A stretch of 64,000 bases of DNA from Streptomyces sp. NBC_00525 (GCF_036346595.1 NZ_CP107834.1:1984001-2048000), one strand, 5' to 3'; positions 35,785-46,640 are shown, counted from the first letter of the stretch. Program-made: numbers and translations. The notes: a model not told the origin generated them from the letters alone.

Positions 35785-38700
35785 TCACACCCCGGCCGGC
35801 TCGTCCTCTCCTATGAAGGTGCGCCACAGCACCGCGTAGTGCCCGTCGCGGGCGAGGAGTTCGCCGTGCGTGCCGTCCTCGACCACCCGGCCGTGGTCCA
35901 TCACCACGACCCGGTCGGCACGCGCGGCGGTGGTCAGGCGGTGGGCGACCACGAGCGTGGTGCGCCGGCCCGCGAGCCGGTCGGTCGCCTGATTCACCAG
36001 GGCCTCGCTGGCCAGGTCGAGCGAGGCGGTGGCCTCGTCGAGCAGCAGGATGTCGGGGTCCACGAGTTCGGCGCGGGCGAGCGCGATCAGCTGGCGCTGA
36101 CCGGCCGACAGGTTGCGGCCCCGCTCGGCCACCTCGTGGAGGTAGCCGCCGTCCAGCGTGGCGATCATGTCGTGCGCGCCGACCGCCCGCGCCGCCGCCT
36201 CCACCTGCGCGTCGGAGGCGTCCGGGCGCCCGTAGGCGATGGCGTCCCGCAGCGTGCCCGCGAAGAGGTACGCCTCCTGCGGGACGACGCCGAGCCGGCG
36301 CCGGTACGCGGTGAGCCCGAGGCCGCGCAGATCGGTGCCGTCCACCGTGACCCGGCCCTCCGTGGGGTCGTAGAACCGGGCGACCAGCTTGACCAGGGTG
36401 GACTTGCCGGCCCCGGTCTCGCCGACGAACGCGACGGTCTGGCCCGCCGGGATGCGCAGGTCGACGCCCCGGAGGGCGGCCTCCTCGTCCCCGTACGCGA
36501 ACGACACGTCTTCGAAGGCGATCTCGCCGCGCAGCTCGTCCACCTCGCGTGTCTCGCCCCGGTCGGTGGTGGACGCCGGTTCGCGCAGGAGCTCCTGGAT
36601 GCGGCCGAGGGAGACGGCGGCCTGCTGGTAGCCGTCGAAGACCTGGGAGAGCTGCTGCACGGGCGCGAAGAACAGGTCGATGTAGAGCAGATAGGCCACC
36701 AGCGCGCCCGCCGTGAGCGTCCCGTCGTCCACCCGGCCCGCGCCGACTATCAGCACGGCCGCGGCGGCCACCGACGACAGCAGCTGGACGAACGGGAAGT
36801 AGACCGAGATCAGCCACTGCCCGCGCACCCGCGCCTCGCGGTACTCGTCGCTGCGGGCGGCGTAGCGCTCGGCGCCGTCCCGCTCGCGGCGGAACGCCTG
36901 CACGATCCGCAGCCCGGCGACGGACTCCTGGAGGTCGGCGTTGACGACCCCGATCCGCTCACGGGCCAGCTCGTACGCCTTGACGCTCTTGCGGCGGAAG
37001 AAGATCGTCCCGACGACGAGCAGCGGCAGCGTCGCGAAGACGACGAGCGCCAGCTCCACGTCGAGGACCAGCAGCGCGACCATGATGCCGAGGAAGGTGA
37101 CCACGGAGACGAAGGCGGTGACCAGGCCGGTCTGCAGGAACGTGGACAGCGCGTCCACGTCCGTCGTCATCCGGGTCATGATGCGGCCGGTCAGCTCGCG
37201 CTCGTAGTAGTCGAGCCCCAGGCGCTGGAGCTGGGCGAAGATCTTCAGCCTCAGCGCGTACAGCACCCGCTCGCCGGTGCGGCCGGTCATCCGGGTCTCG
37301 CCGATCTGGGCCGCCCACTGCACGAGGACGACGACCAGCGCGAAGGCGGACGCCGTCCACACCGCGCCCAGCGCCAGCTTGGTGACCCCGTCGTCGATGC
37401 CGTTCCTGATCAGCACCGGCAGCAGCAGCCCGGCCCCCGCGTCCACGGCGACCAGGCCCAGGCTCACCAGCAGCGGCAGCCCGAAGCCGCGCAGCAGCCT
37501 GCGCAGCCCGTAGGAGTCCTCGGCGTGCACGGCACGGGCCTCGTCCACGTCCGGCGTGTCGGTCGCCGGGGGCAGGGCCGCGACCTGGGCGAGCAGCTCC
37601 GGGGTGGCCGGGGTGCCCGCCGTGTCGGTGCCGCGGCCCTCCTCGCGGCGCACCCACAGCTGGGGGGTGATGCCGCGCTCGGCGTCGAACTCGGCGTCGA
37701 TCTCGTCCTGGAGGGCGCGGTCGCGCGCGGGGTCCTCGACGGCCTTCGCCACGGCGGCCGGGCGGTGGCCGGGCGAGGGCGCGCCCAGCTCGTCCGGGTC
37801 GGTGAGCAGGCGCCGGTAGAGCGCGCAGCGGCGTTCCAGTTCCTCGTGGGTGCCGAGGTCGGCGAGCCGGCCGTTCTCCAGGACGGCGATCCGGTCGGCG
37901 AGGTTGAGGGTGGAGCGGCGGTGGGCGATGAGGAGGGTGGTGCGTCCGGCCATCACCTGGCGCAGCGCCTCGTGGATCTCGTGCTCGACGCGGGCGTCCA
38001 CGGCGGAGGTGGCGTCGTCGAGGACGAGGAGCCGGGGGTCGGTGAGGATGGCGCGGGCGAGCGCGATGCGCTGGCGCTGGCCGCCGGAGAGGGTGAGCCC
38101 GTGCTCGCCGACCTTGGTGTCGTAGCCGTGGGGCAGTTCGGCGATGAACCGGTCGGCCTGGGCGGAGCGGGCGGCCTGTTCTATCTGTTCGTCGGTGGCG
38201 CCGGGCAGCCCGTAGGCGATGTTGGCGCGGACGGTGTCGGAGAACAGGAAGCTGTCCTCGGGGACGAGCCCGATGGCGGCGCGCAGCGAGTCGAGGGTCA
38301 GTTCCCGCACGTCGTGGCCGCCGACGAGGACGGCGCCGTGCGAGACGTCGTAGAAGCGGGGCAGCAGCAGGGAGACGGTGGACTTGCCGCTGCCGGAGGC
38401 GCCGACGACGGCGACGGTCTCGCCGGGTTCGATGGTGAGCGAGAAGCCGTCCAGGACGGGGCGGTCCTCGTCGTAGCCGAACCGCACGTCCTCGAACTCG
38501 ACGCTCGCCGGGACGTCGGCGGGCAGTTCCTTGGTGCCGTCGGTGAGGGTGGGTTCGGTGTCGATGAGTTCCAGGACGCGTTCCACGCCGGCGCGGGCCT
38601 GCTGGCCGACGGTGAGGACCATGGCGAGCATCCGGACCGGGCCGACGAGCTGCGCGAGGTACGTGGAGAACGCGACGAACGTGCCGAGGGTGATCTCGCC

Positions 38701-39609
38701 CCGGGTGGCCAGCCAGCCGCCGAGGGCCAGCATGGCGACCTGGCCGAGCGCGGGCACGGACTGGAGGGCGGGGGTGTAGCGGGCGTTCAGCCGGATGGTG
38801 CGCAGCCGGCCGGCGAACAGCTTGCGGCCGACCTCGCGCAGCTTGCCGGTCTCCTGCTCCTCCTGGCCGAAGCCCTTGACGACGCGGACGCCGGAGACGG
38901 CCCCGTCCACGACGCCGGCGACGGCGGCCGCCTGTGACTGGGCGTACCAGGTGGCGGGGAAGAGGCGGGTGCGGGAGCGGCGGGCGATGTACCAGAGGGC
39001 GGGGGCGACGGCGACGGCGACGAGGGTCAGGAGCGGCGACAGCCACGCCATGATCACCAGGGAGATCAGGAAGAGCAGGACGTTCCCGATGGTCATCGGG
39101 AGCATGAAGAGCAGGCCCTGGATGAGCTGGAGGTCGCTGGTGGCGCGGCCGACGACCTGTCCGGTGGACAGTTCGTCCTGGCGTCTGCCGTCGAGCCGGG
39201 CGATGGACGCGTACATGCCCGTACGCAGGTCGTGCTGGACGTCGAGGGCGAGCCGGCCGCCGTAGTAGCGGCGGATGTACGTGAAGGCGTAGACGACGAC
39301 GGCTGCGGCGATCAGCAGTCCGGTCCAGACGGCCAGGGAGCGGGTGTGGCCGACGACCACGTCGTCGATGATGACCTTGGTGAGGAGCGGGACGAGGGCC
39401 ATCACGGCCATGCCGCCCAGCGAGGAGCCGAGCGCCAGCAGGACGTTGCGCCGGTAGCGCCAGGCGTAGCCGCTCAGTCTCCGCGCCCAGCCGCTGTGCT
39501 GCCTGTGCCCCGCGTCCCGTGTGTCCGCGTCCCGTGTGCCCGCCACCCGGTGCCTCCCGTCCGACCTGATCCGACGGAAGGCACCAACGCGGTGGGCTGC
39601 GGATTTCAT
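35785..39609 (-). CDS. Fused two-half ABC exporter
   Basis: The 1274-residue protein is two complete type IV ABC exporter halves in one chain: TMD-NBD (about residues 45-620) and TMD-NBD (about 690-1270). The first NBD has Walker [10 protein letters not shown] and signature LSGGQ, but its Walker B reads LLVLDD, with aspartate replacing the catalytic glutamate. The second NBD has Walker [10 protein letters not shown], an unusual signature LSAGQ, and a normal LLLDE. This is the pattern of heterodimeric exporters such as TM287/288 with one degenerate ATP site. The substrate (lipid, peptide or drug) is unknown. The start codon is not certain because the ATG at 39609 has only a weak ribosome-binding site. 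Confidence 0.9.
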   Translation of the reverse strand: MKSAAHRVGAFRRIRSDGRHRVAGTRDADTRDAGHRQHSGWARRLSGYAWRYRRNVLLALGSSLGGMAVMALVPLLTKVIIDDVVVGHTRSLAVWTGLLIAAAVVVYAFTYIRRYYGGRLALDVQHDLRTGMYASIARLDGRRQDELSTGQVVGRATSDLQLIQGLLFMLPMTIGNVLLFLISLVIMAWLSPLLTLVAVAVAPALWYIARRSRTRLFPATWYAQSQAAAVAGVVDGAVSGVRVVKGFGQEEQETGKLREVGRKLFAGRLRTIRLNARYTPALQSVPALGQVAMLALGGWLATRGEITLGTFVAFSTYLAQLVGPVRMLAMVLTVGQQARAGVERVLELIDTEPTLTDGTKELPADVPASVEFEDVRFGYDEDRPVLDGFSLTIEPGETVAVVGASGSGKSTVSLLLPRFYDVSHGAVLVGGHDVRELTLDSLRAAIGLVPEDSFLFSDTVRANIAYGLPGATDEQIEQAARSAQADRFIAELPHGYDTKVGEHGLTLSGGQRQRIALARAILTDPRLLVLDDATSAVDARVEHEIHEALRQVMAGRTTLLIAHRRSTLNLADRIAVLENGRLADLGTHEELERRCALYRRLLTDPDELGAPSPGHRPAAVAKAVEDPARDRALQDEIDAEFDAERGITPQLWVRREEGRGTDTAGTPATPELLAQVAALPPATDTPDVDEARAVHAEDSYGLRRLLRGFGLPLLVSLGLVAVDAGAGLLLPVLIRNGIDDGVTKLALGAVWTASAFALVVVLVQWAAQIGETRMTGRTGERVLYALRLKIFAQLQRLGLDYYERELTGRIMTRMTTDVDALSTFLQTGLVTAFVSVVTFLGIMVALLVLDVELALVVFATLPLLVVGTIFFRRKSVKAYELARERIGVVNADLQESVAGLRIVQAFRRERDGAERYAARSDEYREARVRGQWLISVYFPFVQLLSSVAAAAVLIVGAGRVDDGTLTAGALVAYLLYIDLFFAPVQQLSQVFDGYQQAAVSLGRIQELLREPASTTDRGETREVDELRGEIAFEDVSFAYGDEEAALRGVDLRIPAGQTVAFVGETGAGKSTLVKLVARFYDPTEGRVTVDGTDLRGLGLTAYRRRLGVVPQEAYLFAGTLRDAIAYGRPDASDAQVEAAARAVGAHDMIATLDGGYLHEVAERGRNLSAGQRQLIALARAELVDPDILLLDEATASLDLASEALVNQATDRLAGRRTTLVVAHRLTTAARADRVVVMDHGRVVEDGTHGELLARDGHYAVLWRTFIGEDEPAGV

Positions 39610-39660
39610 CCCGCCGCAATGAAGACGAGACCTTGGTCGTAGGTCCCGTACGGCGGGTTG

Positions 39661-40620
39661 CTAGCGGAGCCGGGCGGTGAACATGCGGCCGGCGGGGGCC
39701 TCCGGGACCGGCGGGAGGGCTTCCTGCGGGGCGGCGGGCACGGTGAAGTTCGGGGCGTGCGCGATGCGCGGGTTGAGGTCCGTGTGGACGACGCGGGCCA
39801 CGGCCTGGATGGTGTTCACGCCGTCGCTCATCGTCTTGTTGTCCTGGGTGAGGACGGTGAGCGCGTAGTCGTGGCGGTTGCCGGTGAAGGCACCGATGCT
39901 GTGCACCCGCCAGCCGTGCGTGGAGCGCTGGAGCCAGCCGTTCTTGACCTGGACCGTGGTGCCGGTGCGGGCGCCGGCCGGGGTGCCCCAGCGCTGCGCG
40001 GCGACGACCTTCTTCATCAGGCCCAGTTCGTAGCTGCGGGAGCCTGCGGTGAGCACGGAGTTCTTCGAGGTGAGCAGGGAGAGCAGCCGCTGCTGGTCCT
40101 GGGCGGTGATCTGGGTCAGGCCCCAGTAGCCGCCGGAGCCGGGCACGGTGTGGGTCATTCCGGCCGCCTTGAGGAAGGCGTTGACCTTGCCGACGCCGAG
40201 CTGCTTCCACAGGGCGGTGGTGGCGTCGTTGTCGGACTTGGTGATCATCCGGGTGCTGAGGTCGATCTCGCGCTGGGTGAGGTGGCGGCCGCGCTTGGCG
40301 TTGTCCCACAGGAGCGTGGCCAGCACGGTCGCCTTCACTATGCTCGCGGAGTCGTATTTGGCGGTGGCGCGGAGGGTGCAGGTGGTCTTGGTGCTCCGGT
40401 CGTAGAGCGCGACGGAGACGGTCGACTTGCGGCCCTTGAGCGCGGCGGTGATGTCCTTGGAGAGCTTCGCGGCGAGGCCGGCCCGGCCGGAGGTGCAGCT
40501 CACCTTCGCGGTCGCGGCGGACGCGGGCGCCGCCGCGAAGGATATGGGTGCGAGGACCCCGGCGGCGACGGCGGCGCAGAGCGCGGCGCGGGCGCGGGCG
40601 GCGGTACGGGACGTGGTCAT
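39661..40620 (-). CDS. Secreted class A beta-lactamase-fold serine hydrolase
   Basis: The 319-residue exported protein (signal to about residue 36) has the three active-site motifs of the serine beta-lactamase/PBP fold: Ser93-x-x-Lys96 in SIVK, the SDN triad at 129-131, and Arg218-Thr-Gly in place of KTG. The Arg replacement and the lack of an obvious Omega-loop ExxxN make true beta-lactam resistance uncertain. Such proteins in Streptomyces are often annotated simply as serine hydrolases. The ATG at 40620 has GGGGGAA upstream. It is encoded 51 bases upstream of the ABC exporter start on the same strand and could be co-transcribed with it. Confidence 0.82.
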   Translation of the reverse strand: MTTSRTAARARAALCAAVAAGVLAPISFAAAPASAATAKVSCTSGRAGLAAKLSKDITAALKGRKSTVSVALYDRSTKTTCTLRATAKYDSASIVKATVLATLLWDNAKRGRHLTQREIDLSTRMITKSDNDATTALWKQLGVGKVNAFLKAAGMTHTVPGSGGYWGLTQITAQDQQRLLSLLTSKNSVLTAGSRSYELGLMKKVVAAQRWGTPAGARTGTTVQVKNGWLQRSTHGWRVHSIGAFTGNRHDYALTVLTQDNKTMSDGVNTIQAVARVVHTDLNPRIAHAPNFTVPAAPQEALPPVPEAPAGRMFTARLR

Positions 40621-40738
40621 GGTGCGTTCCCCCTGAGTGATCCGGGCGTGGTCCGGGCGGCCCCCCGGCACGCCCGCAAGTGATGACTCACGGGCGCCCG
40701 GAAGGTTGTACGCGCCACCGGAATCCCGGCGGGACCCG

Positions 40739-42421
40739 TCACAGGTGGGTCGGCTCGAACATCTTCAGCAGGGCCGGGAGGACGACGACCGAGGGGCCGG
40801 GCCGTCCGAACGCCTCCGCCAGGTCCGCGGCGAGCGTCTCGGGGCTCGTCCGCACGGCGGGCACGCCGAAGGACTCGGCGAGGGCTGCGAAGTCGGGCCG
40901 GGCCAGCTCCGTGGCGGTGGTCTCGCCGAAGGCGCCGGTCAGGTACTCGCGCAGGATGCCGTAGCCGCCGTCGTCCACGATCAGCCAGGTGACCGGGAGG
41001 TTGTACTGCCGGGCGGTGGCCAGTTCCGCCAGCGAGTACATCGCGCCGCCGTCGCCGGAGACCGCGAGGACCGGCCGCGTCGGGTCGGCCACCGCCGCGC
41101 CGAGCGCCGCCGGGTAGGCGTAGCCGAGGCCGCCCGCGCCCTGGGCGGAGTGCATGGTGTTCGGGCGGCGGGCGTCGAACGCGGCCCAGGCCCAGTAGCC
41201 GAGGATCGTCATGTCCCAGAAGCTGGGCGAGGCGTCGGGCAGGGCGGTCCGGATCGCGGTCAGGAGCCGCTGTTCCAGGTCGCGCCCCTGGCCGGCGATC
41301 CGGTCCCGTACGCGGTCGAGGACGGCGGTGACGCGGGCGGCGGCGGCCGGGTCGGTGCGCGGGGCGACCGCGTCGAGGAGGTCGGCGAGCGCGTCGCGGG
41401 CGTCCGCGTGGATGCCGAGCGCCGGGAGGTTGGCCTCCAGCTTGCCGGCGTCCGCCTCGATCTGGATCACCCGGCCGCGCGGGGCGAAGGTGTAGTAGTT
41501 CGAGGAGAGTTCGCCCAGCCCCGAGCCGACGACGAGCAGGACGTCGGCGTCCTCCAGGAAGTCCGTGACGTGTCGGTCCTCCACCCACGACTGGAGCGAG
41601 AGCGGGTGGGTGTGCGGGAAGGCGCCCTTGCCGCCGTACGTGGTGACGACCGGGGCGTCGAGCCTCTCGGCCAGCGCGCGCAGCTTGCCGGAGGCGTCGG
41701 CGCGTACGACCCCGCCGCCGGCGAGGACCGCCGGGCGCTCGGCGCCGGACAGCAGATGGGCGGCGACGGCGATCAGTTCCGGGCGGGCGTGGAGTTCGCG
41801 CGGGGTGGCGTCCGGGGCGAGCACGACGGGCAGCGAGGTGGCCGCCTCCAGGACGTCCTGCGGGATCTCGACCCAGACGGGGCCGTGCGGGGCCGTCAGC
41901 GCGGACTCCCAGGCGGCGGCGATCGCGGAGGGGATCTGCGAGGCGGTCCGCACGGTGTGGACGGACTTCACCACGTCACGGAACGACGCCTGCTGGTCGC
42001 GCAGTTCGTGCAGCATGCCGTGCCGGCCGCCGCCGAGGCCCCGGACGGGAACCTGGGCGGAGACGGCGAGCACGGGCGCGGACGCGGCCGCGGCCTCCTG
42101 GAGCGCGGCGAGCGAGGTCAGCGCGCCGGGCCCGGTGGACAGGAACAGCGGGGCGGCCTCGCCGGTGATCCGGCCGTAGCCGTCGGCGGCGAAGCCCGCG
42201 TTGTTCTCGACGCGCAGGCCCACGTACTCCAGCGGCGAGCGGCGCAGCGCGTCGAACAGCGCGAGCGCGTGCTGTCCGGGCAGCCCGAAGACGGTGGTCG
42301 CGCCGAGGCCGCGCAGCGTCTCGACGACGAGGTCGCCGCCGGTCCGTCCCGGCGGGGGGTTCAGCGCGGCCGCGATCTGGGCCGGGGTGAGCGCGGGCCG
42401 CTCGTCGTGGTCGTGACTCAA
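40739..42421 (-). CDS. TPP-dependent decarboxylase, candidate 2-ketoarginine decarboxylase
   Basis: The 560-residue protein belongs to the acetolactate-synthase/benzoylformate-decarboxylase superfamily. The catalytic glutamate lies in [16 protein letters not shown], and the TPP motif is [24 protein letters not shown]. The start appears to be TTG at 42421, overlapping the speB stop as TTGA, with GGAGG about 11 bases upstream; no ATG or GTG lies at a suitable position. Tight coupling to a ureohydrolase suggests the arginine transaminase pathway, in which AruI (a TPP enzyme of similar length) decarboxylates 2-ketoarginine to guanidinobutyraldehyde and a ureohydrolase later splits guanidinobutyrate. 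That role is inference; the sequence alone supports only a TPP-dependent 2-keto acid enzyme. Confidence 0.8.
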   Translation of the reverse strand: MSHDHDERPALTPAQIAAALNPPPGRTGGDLVVETLRGLGATTVFGLPGQHALALFDALRRSPLEYVGLRVENNAGFAADGYGRITGEAAPLFLSTGPGALTSLAALQEAAAASAPVLAVSAQVPVRGLGGGRHGMLHELRDQQASFRDVVKSVHTVRTASQIPSAIAAAWESALTAPHGPVWVEIPQDVLEAATSLPVVLAPDATPRELHARPELIAVAAHLLSGAERPAVLAGGGVVRADASGKLRALAERLDAPVVTTYGGKGAFPHTHPLSLQSWVEDRHVTDFLEDADVLLVVGSGLGELSSNYYTFAPRGRVIQIEADAGKLEANLPALGIHADARDALADLLDAVAPRTDPAAAARVTAVLDRVRDRIAGQGRDLEQRLLTAIRTALPDASPSFWDMTILGYWAWAAFDARRPNTMHSAQGAGGLGYAYPAALGAAVADPTRPVLAVSGDGGAMYSLAELATARQYNLPVTWLIVDDGGYGILREYLTGAFGETTATELARPDFAALAESFGVPAVRTSPETLAADLAEAFGRPGPSVVVLPALLKMFEPTHL

Positions 42422-43386
42422 CTCTGCCGGGCCTCCGCGATCTGGCGGGTCATGATCGTCGTCAGCTCGTACGCGGTGTGCGAGGCGGCGACGGAGGTGA
42501 TCTCCGCGTGATCGTACGCGGGGGCGACCTCGACCAGGTCGGCGGAGACCAGCCGGCAGGAGGACAGGCCGCGCACGATCTCCAGCAGCTCGCGGGAGGT
42601 GAGGCCGCCGGCCTCGGGGGTGCCGGTGCCGGGGGCGTGCGCCGGGTCGAGCACGTCGATGTCGATGGAGATGTACAGCGGCCGGTCGCCGATGCGCTGG
42701 CGCAGCTGGTCGGCGACCTCGTCCACGCCGCGCCGCATCACGTCGGCGGAGGTGACGATCCCGAAGCCCATCTTGGCGTCGTCGGTGAGGTCCTGCTTGC
42801 CGTAGAGCGGACCCCGGGTGCCGACGTGGGAGAGCGCCGAGGTGTCGAGGATGCCTTCCTCGACGGCCCGGCGGAACGGGGTGCCGTGGGTGTAGGCGGC
42901 GCCGAAGTAGGTGTCCCAGGTGTCGAGGTGGGCGTCGAAGTGGAGCAGCGCGACCGGTCCGTGCTTCTTGGCGACGGAGCGCAGCAGCGGCAGCGCGATG
43001 GTGTGGTCGCCGCCGAGCGTCATCAGCCGGGCGCCGGTGTCCAGGAGCGCGTCGGCGGCGGCCTCGACGGTCTCCACGGCCTCCTCGATGTGGAACGGGT
43101 TGGCCGCGATGTCCCCGGCGTCGGCGACCTGCGCGAGGGCGAACGGGGAGGCGTCCTGCGCCGGGTTGTAGGGGCGCAGCAGCCGTGACGCCTCGCGGAT
43201 GGCGTTCCCGCCGAAGCGGGCGCCGGGCCGGTAGGAGACGCCCGAGTCGAACGGCACCCCGACGACGGCGACGTCCGCCGTGCCGACCTCGTCCAGGCGG
43301 GGCAGCCGGGCGAACGTCGCGGGCCCGGCGTAGCGGGGTACGCGCGAGGAGTCGACGGGTCCGCGCGGCGTCTCGTTGCTGGTCAT
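42418..43386 (-). CDS. speB: Agmatinase/guanidinobutyrase family ureohydrolase
   Basis: The 322-residue ureohydrolase has the full binuclear manganese signature: [21 protein letters not shown], and [19 protein letters not shown]. It hydrolyses a guanidino compound to an amine and urea. Agmatine and 4-guanidinobutyrate are both possible substrates, and the family name does not settle which. Its partner gene, translated from an overlapping TTGA, encodes a TPP-dependent 2-keto acid enzyme, which favours guanidinobutyrate. The gene is divergent from the type VII secretion genes across 221 bases. Confidence 0.88.
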   Translation of the reverse strand: MTSNETPRGPVDSSRVPRYAGPATFARLPRLDEVGTADVAVVGVPFDSGVSYRPGARFGGNAIREASRLLRPYNPAQDASPFALAQVADAGDIAANPFHIEEAVETVEAAADALLDTGARLMTLGGDHTIALPLLRSVAKKHGPVALLHFDAHLDTWDTYFGAAYTHGTPFRRAVEEGILDTSALSHVGTRGPLYGKQDLTDDAKMGFGIVTSADVMRRGVDEVADQLRQRIGDRPLYISIDIDVLDPAHAPGTGTPEAGGLTSRELLEIVRGLSSCRLVSADLVEVAPAYDHAEITSVAASHTAYELTTIMTRQIAEARQS

Positions 43387-43607
43387 GAGCGGTGTGCCCT
43401 TCCTCGGATGCGATGTGCCGGAGCGACGCTAGGCGGCCTCGGGGCCGGACTGAAGTGTACGTTTCGTCCACTGACCCACCGGAACGGATGAATCGCGCCG
43501 CACCGCCGGTCCCGGGCGCTCCCGCGCCGTTCCCGCCCCGATCCGGCCACCCGGTGTGCCGATCATCGCTTCATGTGACATATGTTGCAGTGGCAAAGGG
43601 GGGATGC

Positions 43608-43874
43608 ATGGCGCGGGATTACGACAGCCAGCTGCTGGAGTCGGTGGGCGTACGCCGCCGCCGGATGCGGGACGCGCTGCTGTTCGGTACCGGACGCGCG
43701 CGGCGCACGGCGGACGAGCGCCTGGGCAAGGTCTTCGCGGGGATCGCGATCACCGCCGTGCTGTGCGCCGGCTGCGTCGGCTGGTCCTTCCTCCAGCACA
43801 CCCTGGACAAGCAGAAGGCCGAGCAGGAACAGCGGCAGCGGCAGTCCCAGCAGTACGGCCTTCCGGCCCGCTGA
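43608..43874 (+). CDS. Small membrane protein at the head of the type VII cluster
   Basis: The 88-residue protein has a basic, cytoplasmic-type N terminus (VRRRRMRDALLFG), one transmembrane helix at about 41-62, and a Gln/Glu/Arg-rich tail (KAEQEQRQRQSQQ). The ATG at 43608 is preceded by AAAGGGGGG; an earlier ATG at 43604 is out of frame. Small single-helix proteins of this kind head Streptomyces type VII clusters, but I cannot give a name. A 13-bp tandem repeat separates it from eccD. Confidence 0.75.
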   Translation: MARDYDSQLLESVGVRRRRMRDALLFGTGRARRTADERLGKVFAGIAITAVLCAGCVGWSFLQHTLDKQKAEQEQRQRQSQQYGLPAR

Positions 43875-43892
43875 CGCCGCCGTCCCACCGGC

Positions 43893-43968
43893 CCTGGAAT
43901 CCGGTCCTGGAGTCCGGTCCTGGAATCCGGTCTAGGAATCCGGTCCTGGAATTTGGTCCTGGACCGGT
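43893..43968 (+). repeat. 13-bp tandem repeat array
   Basis: CCTGGAATCCGGT is repeated in tandem. Copies at 43893, 43906, 43919, 43932 and 43945 are 13 bases each and differ by at most three bases from the consensus. A shortened copy at 43958 and a half copy (CATGGAATTCC) follow to about 43979. The period is not a multiple of three, so it is not coding. It lies between the small membrane gene and eccD, in the leader of the secretion operon. Confidence 0.9.
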
Positions 43969-44007
43969 CATGGAATTCCGAGAAGTCACGACGATGGGGT
44001 TTCGCCA

Positions 44008-45360
44008 GTGAGTACGGCAATGACGTCCCGTGCCGAGATGAGCCGGGTGACCCTGGTCGGCGAGCGGCGCCGCGCCGATCTCGTCCTGCCCTCCGACACC
44101 CCGGTGGGGCAGCTCCTTCCGGACATCCTCCGGTTGCTCGACGACCGGGCCGCCTCGCGTCCCCTGACCAGGCAACTGCTCACCGCCGACGGCTCCGCCC
44201 TGCCGCACGACTCCACCCTGGCCTCCGCCGGCGTCGGCGACGGCGCCGTCCTGCGGCTCGTCCGCATCCACGCCGCCCCGCCCGCGCCGGTCGTCCACGA
44301 CGTCACCGACCAGGTGGCCGACAGCCTGGACCTCCAGGCGTGGCGCTGGCGCCCGGCCGCCCGCCGGGTCACCGCCGGGGTGGCGACCGTGGTCTTCGCG
44401 GTGGCCGCCGCACTGCTCGCCCGCCGGGAGTTCCCGCTGGACGCCCTGGCCGGCGCGCTGGCGGGCGTCACGGTCCTGCTGCTGGCGGCCGGGGCGCTGG
44501 TCGCCCGGATCGGGCGCGGCCACCACGCGCCGGCGACCGCGCTGCTCCTGCTCGGCGCCGGGCTCGGGGTGCTCGGCGCCTGGACCGCGGCCGACGCCCA
44601 CGACTGGCCGGGCGCGCTGCGGCTCGCCGCCGTCGCCGGGGCCCTCGCCCTCTCGCTCGCCCTGCTGGGGCTGCTGACGCCGTTGGGCCGGGGCGGCCTG
44701 ATCGGCGCGCTGGCCACGGCCGTGCTGACCGGGGTCTGGGAGGCCGTCGCCGCCGCCGCTTCGGGCCCGGCCCGGCTCGGCGCCGTGATGGCCGTGTTCT
44801 CCGTCGTGCTGCTCGGCCTGCTGCCCCGGCTCGCCCTGATGGCGTCGGGCCTCACCGCACTGGACGACCGGCGCTCGGGCGGCGCCTCCGTCAGCCGCCA
44901 CGACGTGCGCAACGCGCTGGCCGCCACGCACCGGGGCCTCGCCCTGGCGACCCTGGTCACGGCGGCGTCGGCCGCAGCCGGGGGCGTCCTGCTCACCTCG
45001 GCGGCCCGGCCGACGGTGTGGACGGTGCTGCTGGCGTGCCTGGTCGCGGTGGTGCTGCTGTCCAGGGCGCGGGCGTTCCCGCTGGTCGCGGAGGTGGTGG
45101 CGCTGTTCGCCGCCGCCGCGTTCGTCGCGGTGCGGCTGGTGGTGCTGTGGCTGGACCACTCCGGGGGCGCGGGGCCGATCGCGGCCCTGTGCGCGGCGGC
45201 GCTCCTGCCGCTGCTCGCGCTGGTGGCGGAGCCCCCGGAGCACGTACGGGTCCGGCTGCGGCGGACGGCGGACCTCATCGAATCCATCGGCGTGGTGGGG
45301 CTCTTCCCGCTCGCCGTCGGGGTGTTCGGCGTCTACGGACAACTGCTGAACAAGTTCTGA
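44008..45360 (+). CDS. eccD: Type VII secretion membrane protein EccD
   Basis: The 450-residue protein has the EccD layout: a ubiquitin-like N-terminal domain (about residues 10-92, with RVTLVGERRRADLVLPSDTP) and then about eleven transmembrane helices (about 118-450). EccD is a core channel component of actinobacterial ESX machinery, working with EccC. It starts at GTG 44008 directly after the tandem repeat. The MinD-like gene follows after 46 bases. Confidence 0.9.
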   Translation: MSTAMTSRAEMSRVTLVGERRRADLVLPSDTPVGQLLPDILRLLDDRAASRPLTRQLLTADGSALPHDSTLASAGVGDGAVLRLVRIHAAPPAPVVHDVTDQVADSLDLQAWRWRPAARRVTAGVATVVFAVAAALLARREFPLDALAGALAGVTVLLLAAGALVARIGRGHHAPATALLLLGAGLGVLGAWTAADAHDWPGALRLAAVAGALALSLALLGLLTPLGRGGLIGALATAVLTGVWEAVAAAASGPARLGAVMAVFSVVLLGLLPRLALMASGLTALDDRRSGGASVSRHDVRNALAATHRGLALATLVTAASAAAGGVLLTSAARPTVWTVLLACLVAVVLLSRARAFPLVAEVVALFAAAAFVAVRLVVLWLDHSGGAGPIAALCAAALLPLLALVAEPPEHVRVRLRRTADLIESIGVVGLFPLAVGVFGVYGQLLNKF

Positions 45361-45406
45361 CCACCCCCGACACGACGACGCGGGCGCTCCGGGAGAAAGC
45401 GACGAC

Positions 45407-46543
45407 ATGCCGAACGCGGACCACAACTGGCAGCACGACATCCTGCGCGCCCTGCGGGGCCCGGCGGTCCCCGCCGACACCCCGGGCCCGGCGGCCCCCG
45501 CGCCGTCGCCGCGTCCGGCTCCGGCCGCCGCCCCGGCCGCAACCGAGCGGCCCCGGCCCGCCGTGCCGGAGCAGCCCCGTACCCCGGCCCCCGCCGCGTC
45601 CACGCGGCCGGCGCGGACCACCGCCCCCGACTCGCTGCCCGCCCTCGACACCGCCATGGCCGCCGTCGCGCGGCGCCCCACGCGCGGTGAGCCCGCCGTC
45701 GTGCGGGGGGCACGCGCCCTGCGCCGGATCGTCTCCGGGTCCGCGTCCCGCGAGGTCGCCGTCCTCACCCGTACCGCCGAAGTGCTCCAGCGGCCGGTCA
45801 CGACGGGGCGGCAGATCGCGGTCACGTCCATCCGGGGCGGCGCCGGCAAGACCACGGTGACCGCCCTGCTGGGCACCACGTACGCGCACTACCGCCAGGA
45901 CCCGGTCCTGCTCGTGGAGGCCGACCCGGCCCTCGGCTCGCTGCCGCTGCGGCTGGGCGCGGCCTCGCTGCGGTGGACCACCGCCGACCTGGCGGACATC
46001 GTGGCACCGCAGATGTCGCTCCTCGACATCACCGGCTACCTCGTCCAGCTCCCGGACAACGCCTGGCTGCTGCCCGGCAGCCAGGGCCGGATCGGGGCGA
46101 TGGTCGACACCGCCACGTACGAGCGGGTCATGGTCGCCCTGCGCCGCTACTTCGGCGTGACCGTGGTGGACTGCGAGACGCTGCCCGCCGAGGTCGCCCG
46201 CGCCGCGCTGTCCGCCGCGCAGGCCCGCGTACTGGCGGCGCCCGCCACCCTGGACGGGGTGGCCGGCACCTACGCCGTGCTCGAATGGCTGCGGTCCCTG
46301 CCGCCGCACGTCATCGAGGGGACCGTCGTCGCGCTCTCCGTCATGAGCCCGCGCCCCGGCATCGACGTCGAAGCGGCTGCCGAACGCCTCGCGACGACCG
46401 GCGCGCGCGTCCACGTCCTGCCCCACGACCGGCACCTCGCGGCCGGCGGCCGGCTGCGCACCGACCTCCTGTCCCGGCCCGCCCGGCTGGCCGCCGCCCG
46501 CCTCGCCGCCGAGGTCTTCGAACTGTCCCGGAAGCGCCGGTGA
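45407..46543 (+). CDS. MinD/ParA-like ATPase of the type VII cluster
   Basis: The 378-residue protein has a Pro/Ala-rich disordered N-terminal third (about residues 20-95) and a deviant Walker A ATPase domain (SIRGGAGKTT, Arg143 to Thr150). VEADPALGSLPLRLG and VVDCETLPAEVARAAL follow, the latter in the Walker B position. Such EspI-like or MinD-like proteins accompany ESX clusters and may regulate secretion or place the machinery, but their function in Streptomyces is not settled. GGGAGAAAG lies upstream of the ATG. Confidence 0.82.
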   Translation: MPNADHNWQHDILRALRGPAVPADTPGPAAPAPSPRPAPAAAPAATERPRPAVPEQPRTPAPAASTRPARTTAPDSLPALDTAMAAVARRPTRGEPAVVRGARALRRIVSGSASREVAVLTRTAEVLQRPVTTGRQIAVTSIRGGAGKTTVTALLGTTYAHYRQDPVLLVEADPALGSLPLRLGAASLRWTTADLADIVAPQMSLLDITGYLVQLPDNAWLLPGSQGRIGAMVDTATYERVMVALRRYFGVTVVDCETLPAEVARAALSAAQARVLAAPATLDGVAGTYAVLEWLRSLPPHVIEGTVVALSVMSPRPGIDVEAAAERLATTGARVHVLPHDRHLAAGGRLRTDLLSRPARLAAARLAAEVFELSRKRR

Positions 46544-46640
46544 ACCCGGTACCGAGGGCCTGTCCCCCGCCTCCCGTCCGCCGCGCGACGCCCTGCCCGT
46601 ACGCCCACGCCCACCCGGCCGCGACCCCCGGACGGAGCCG

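Noticed and set aside
39661..40620. Beta-lactam resistance gene
   Set aside because: SxxK and SDN are present, but KTG is RTG and an Omega-loop ExxxN is not evident, so only the fold and hydrolase class can be supported.
43893..43979. 13-bp tandem repeats as a CRISPR array
   Set aside because: The units are directly adjacent with no spacers, are too short, and no cas genes are present.
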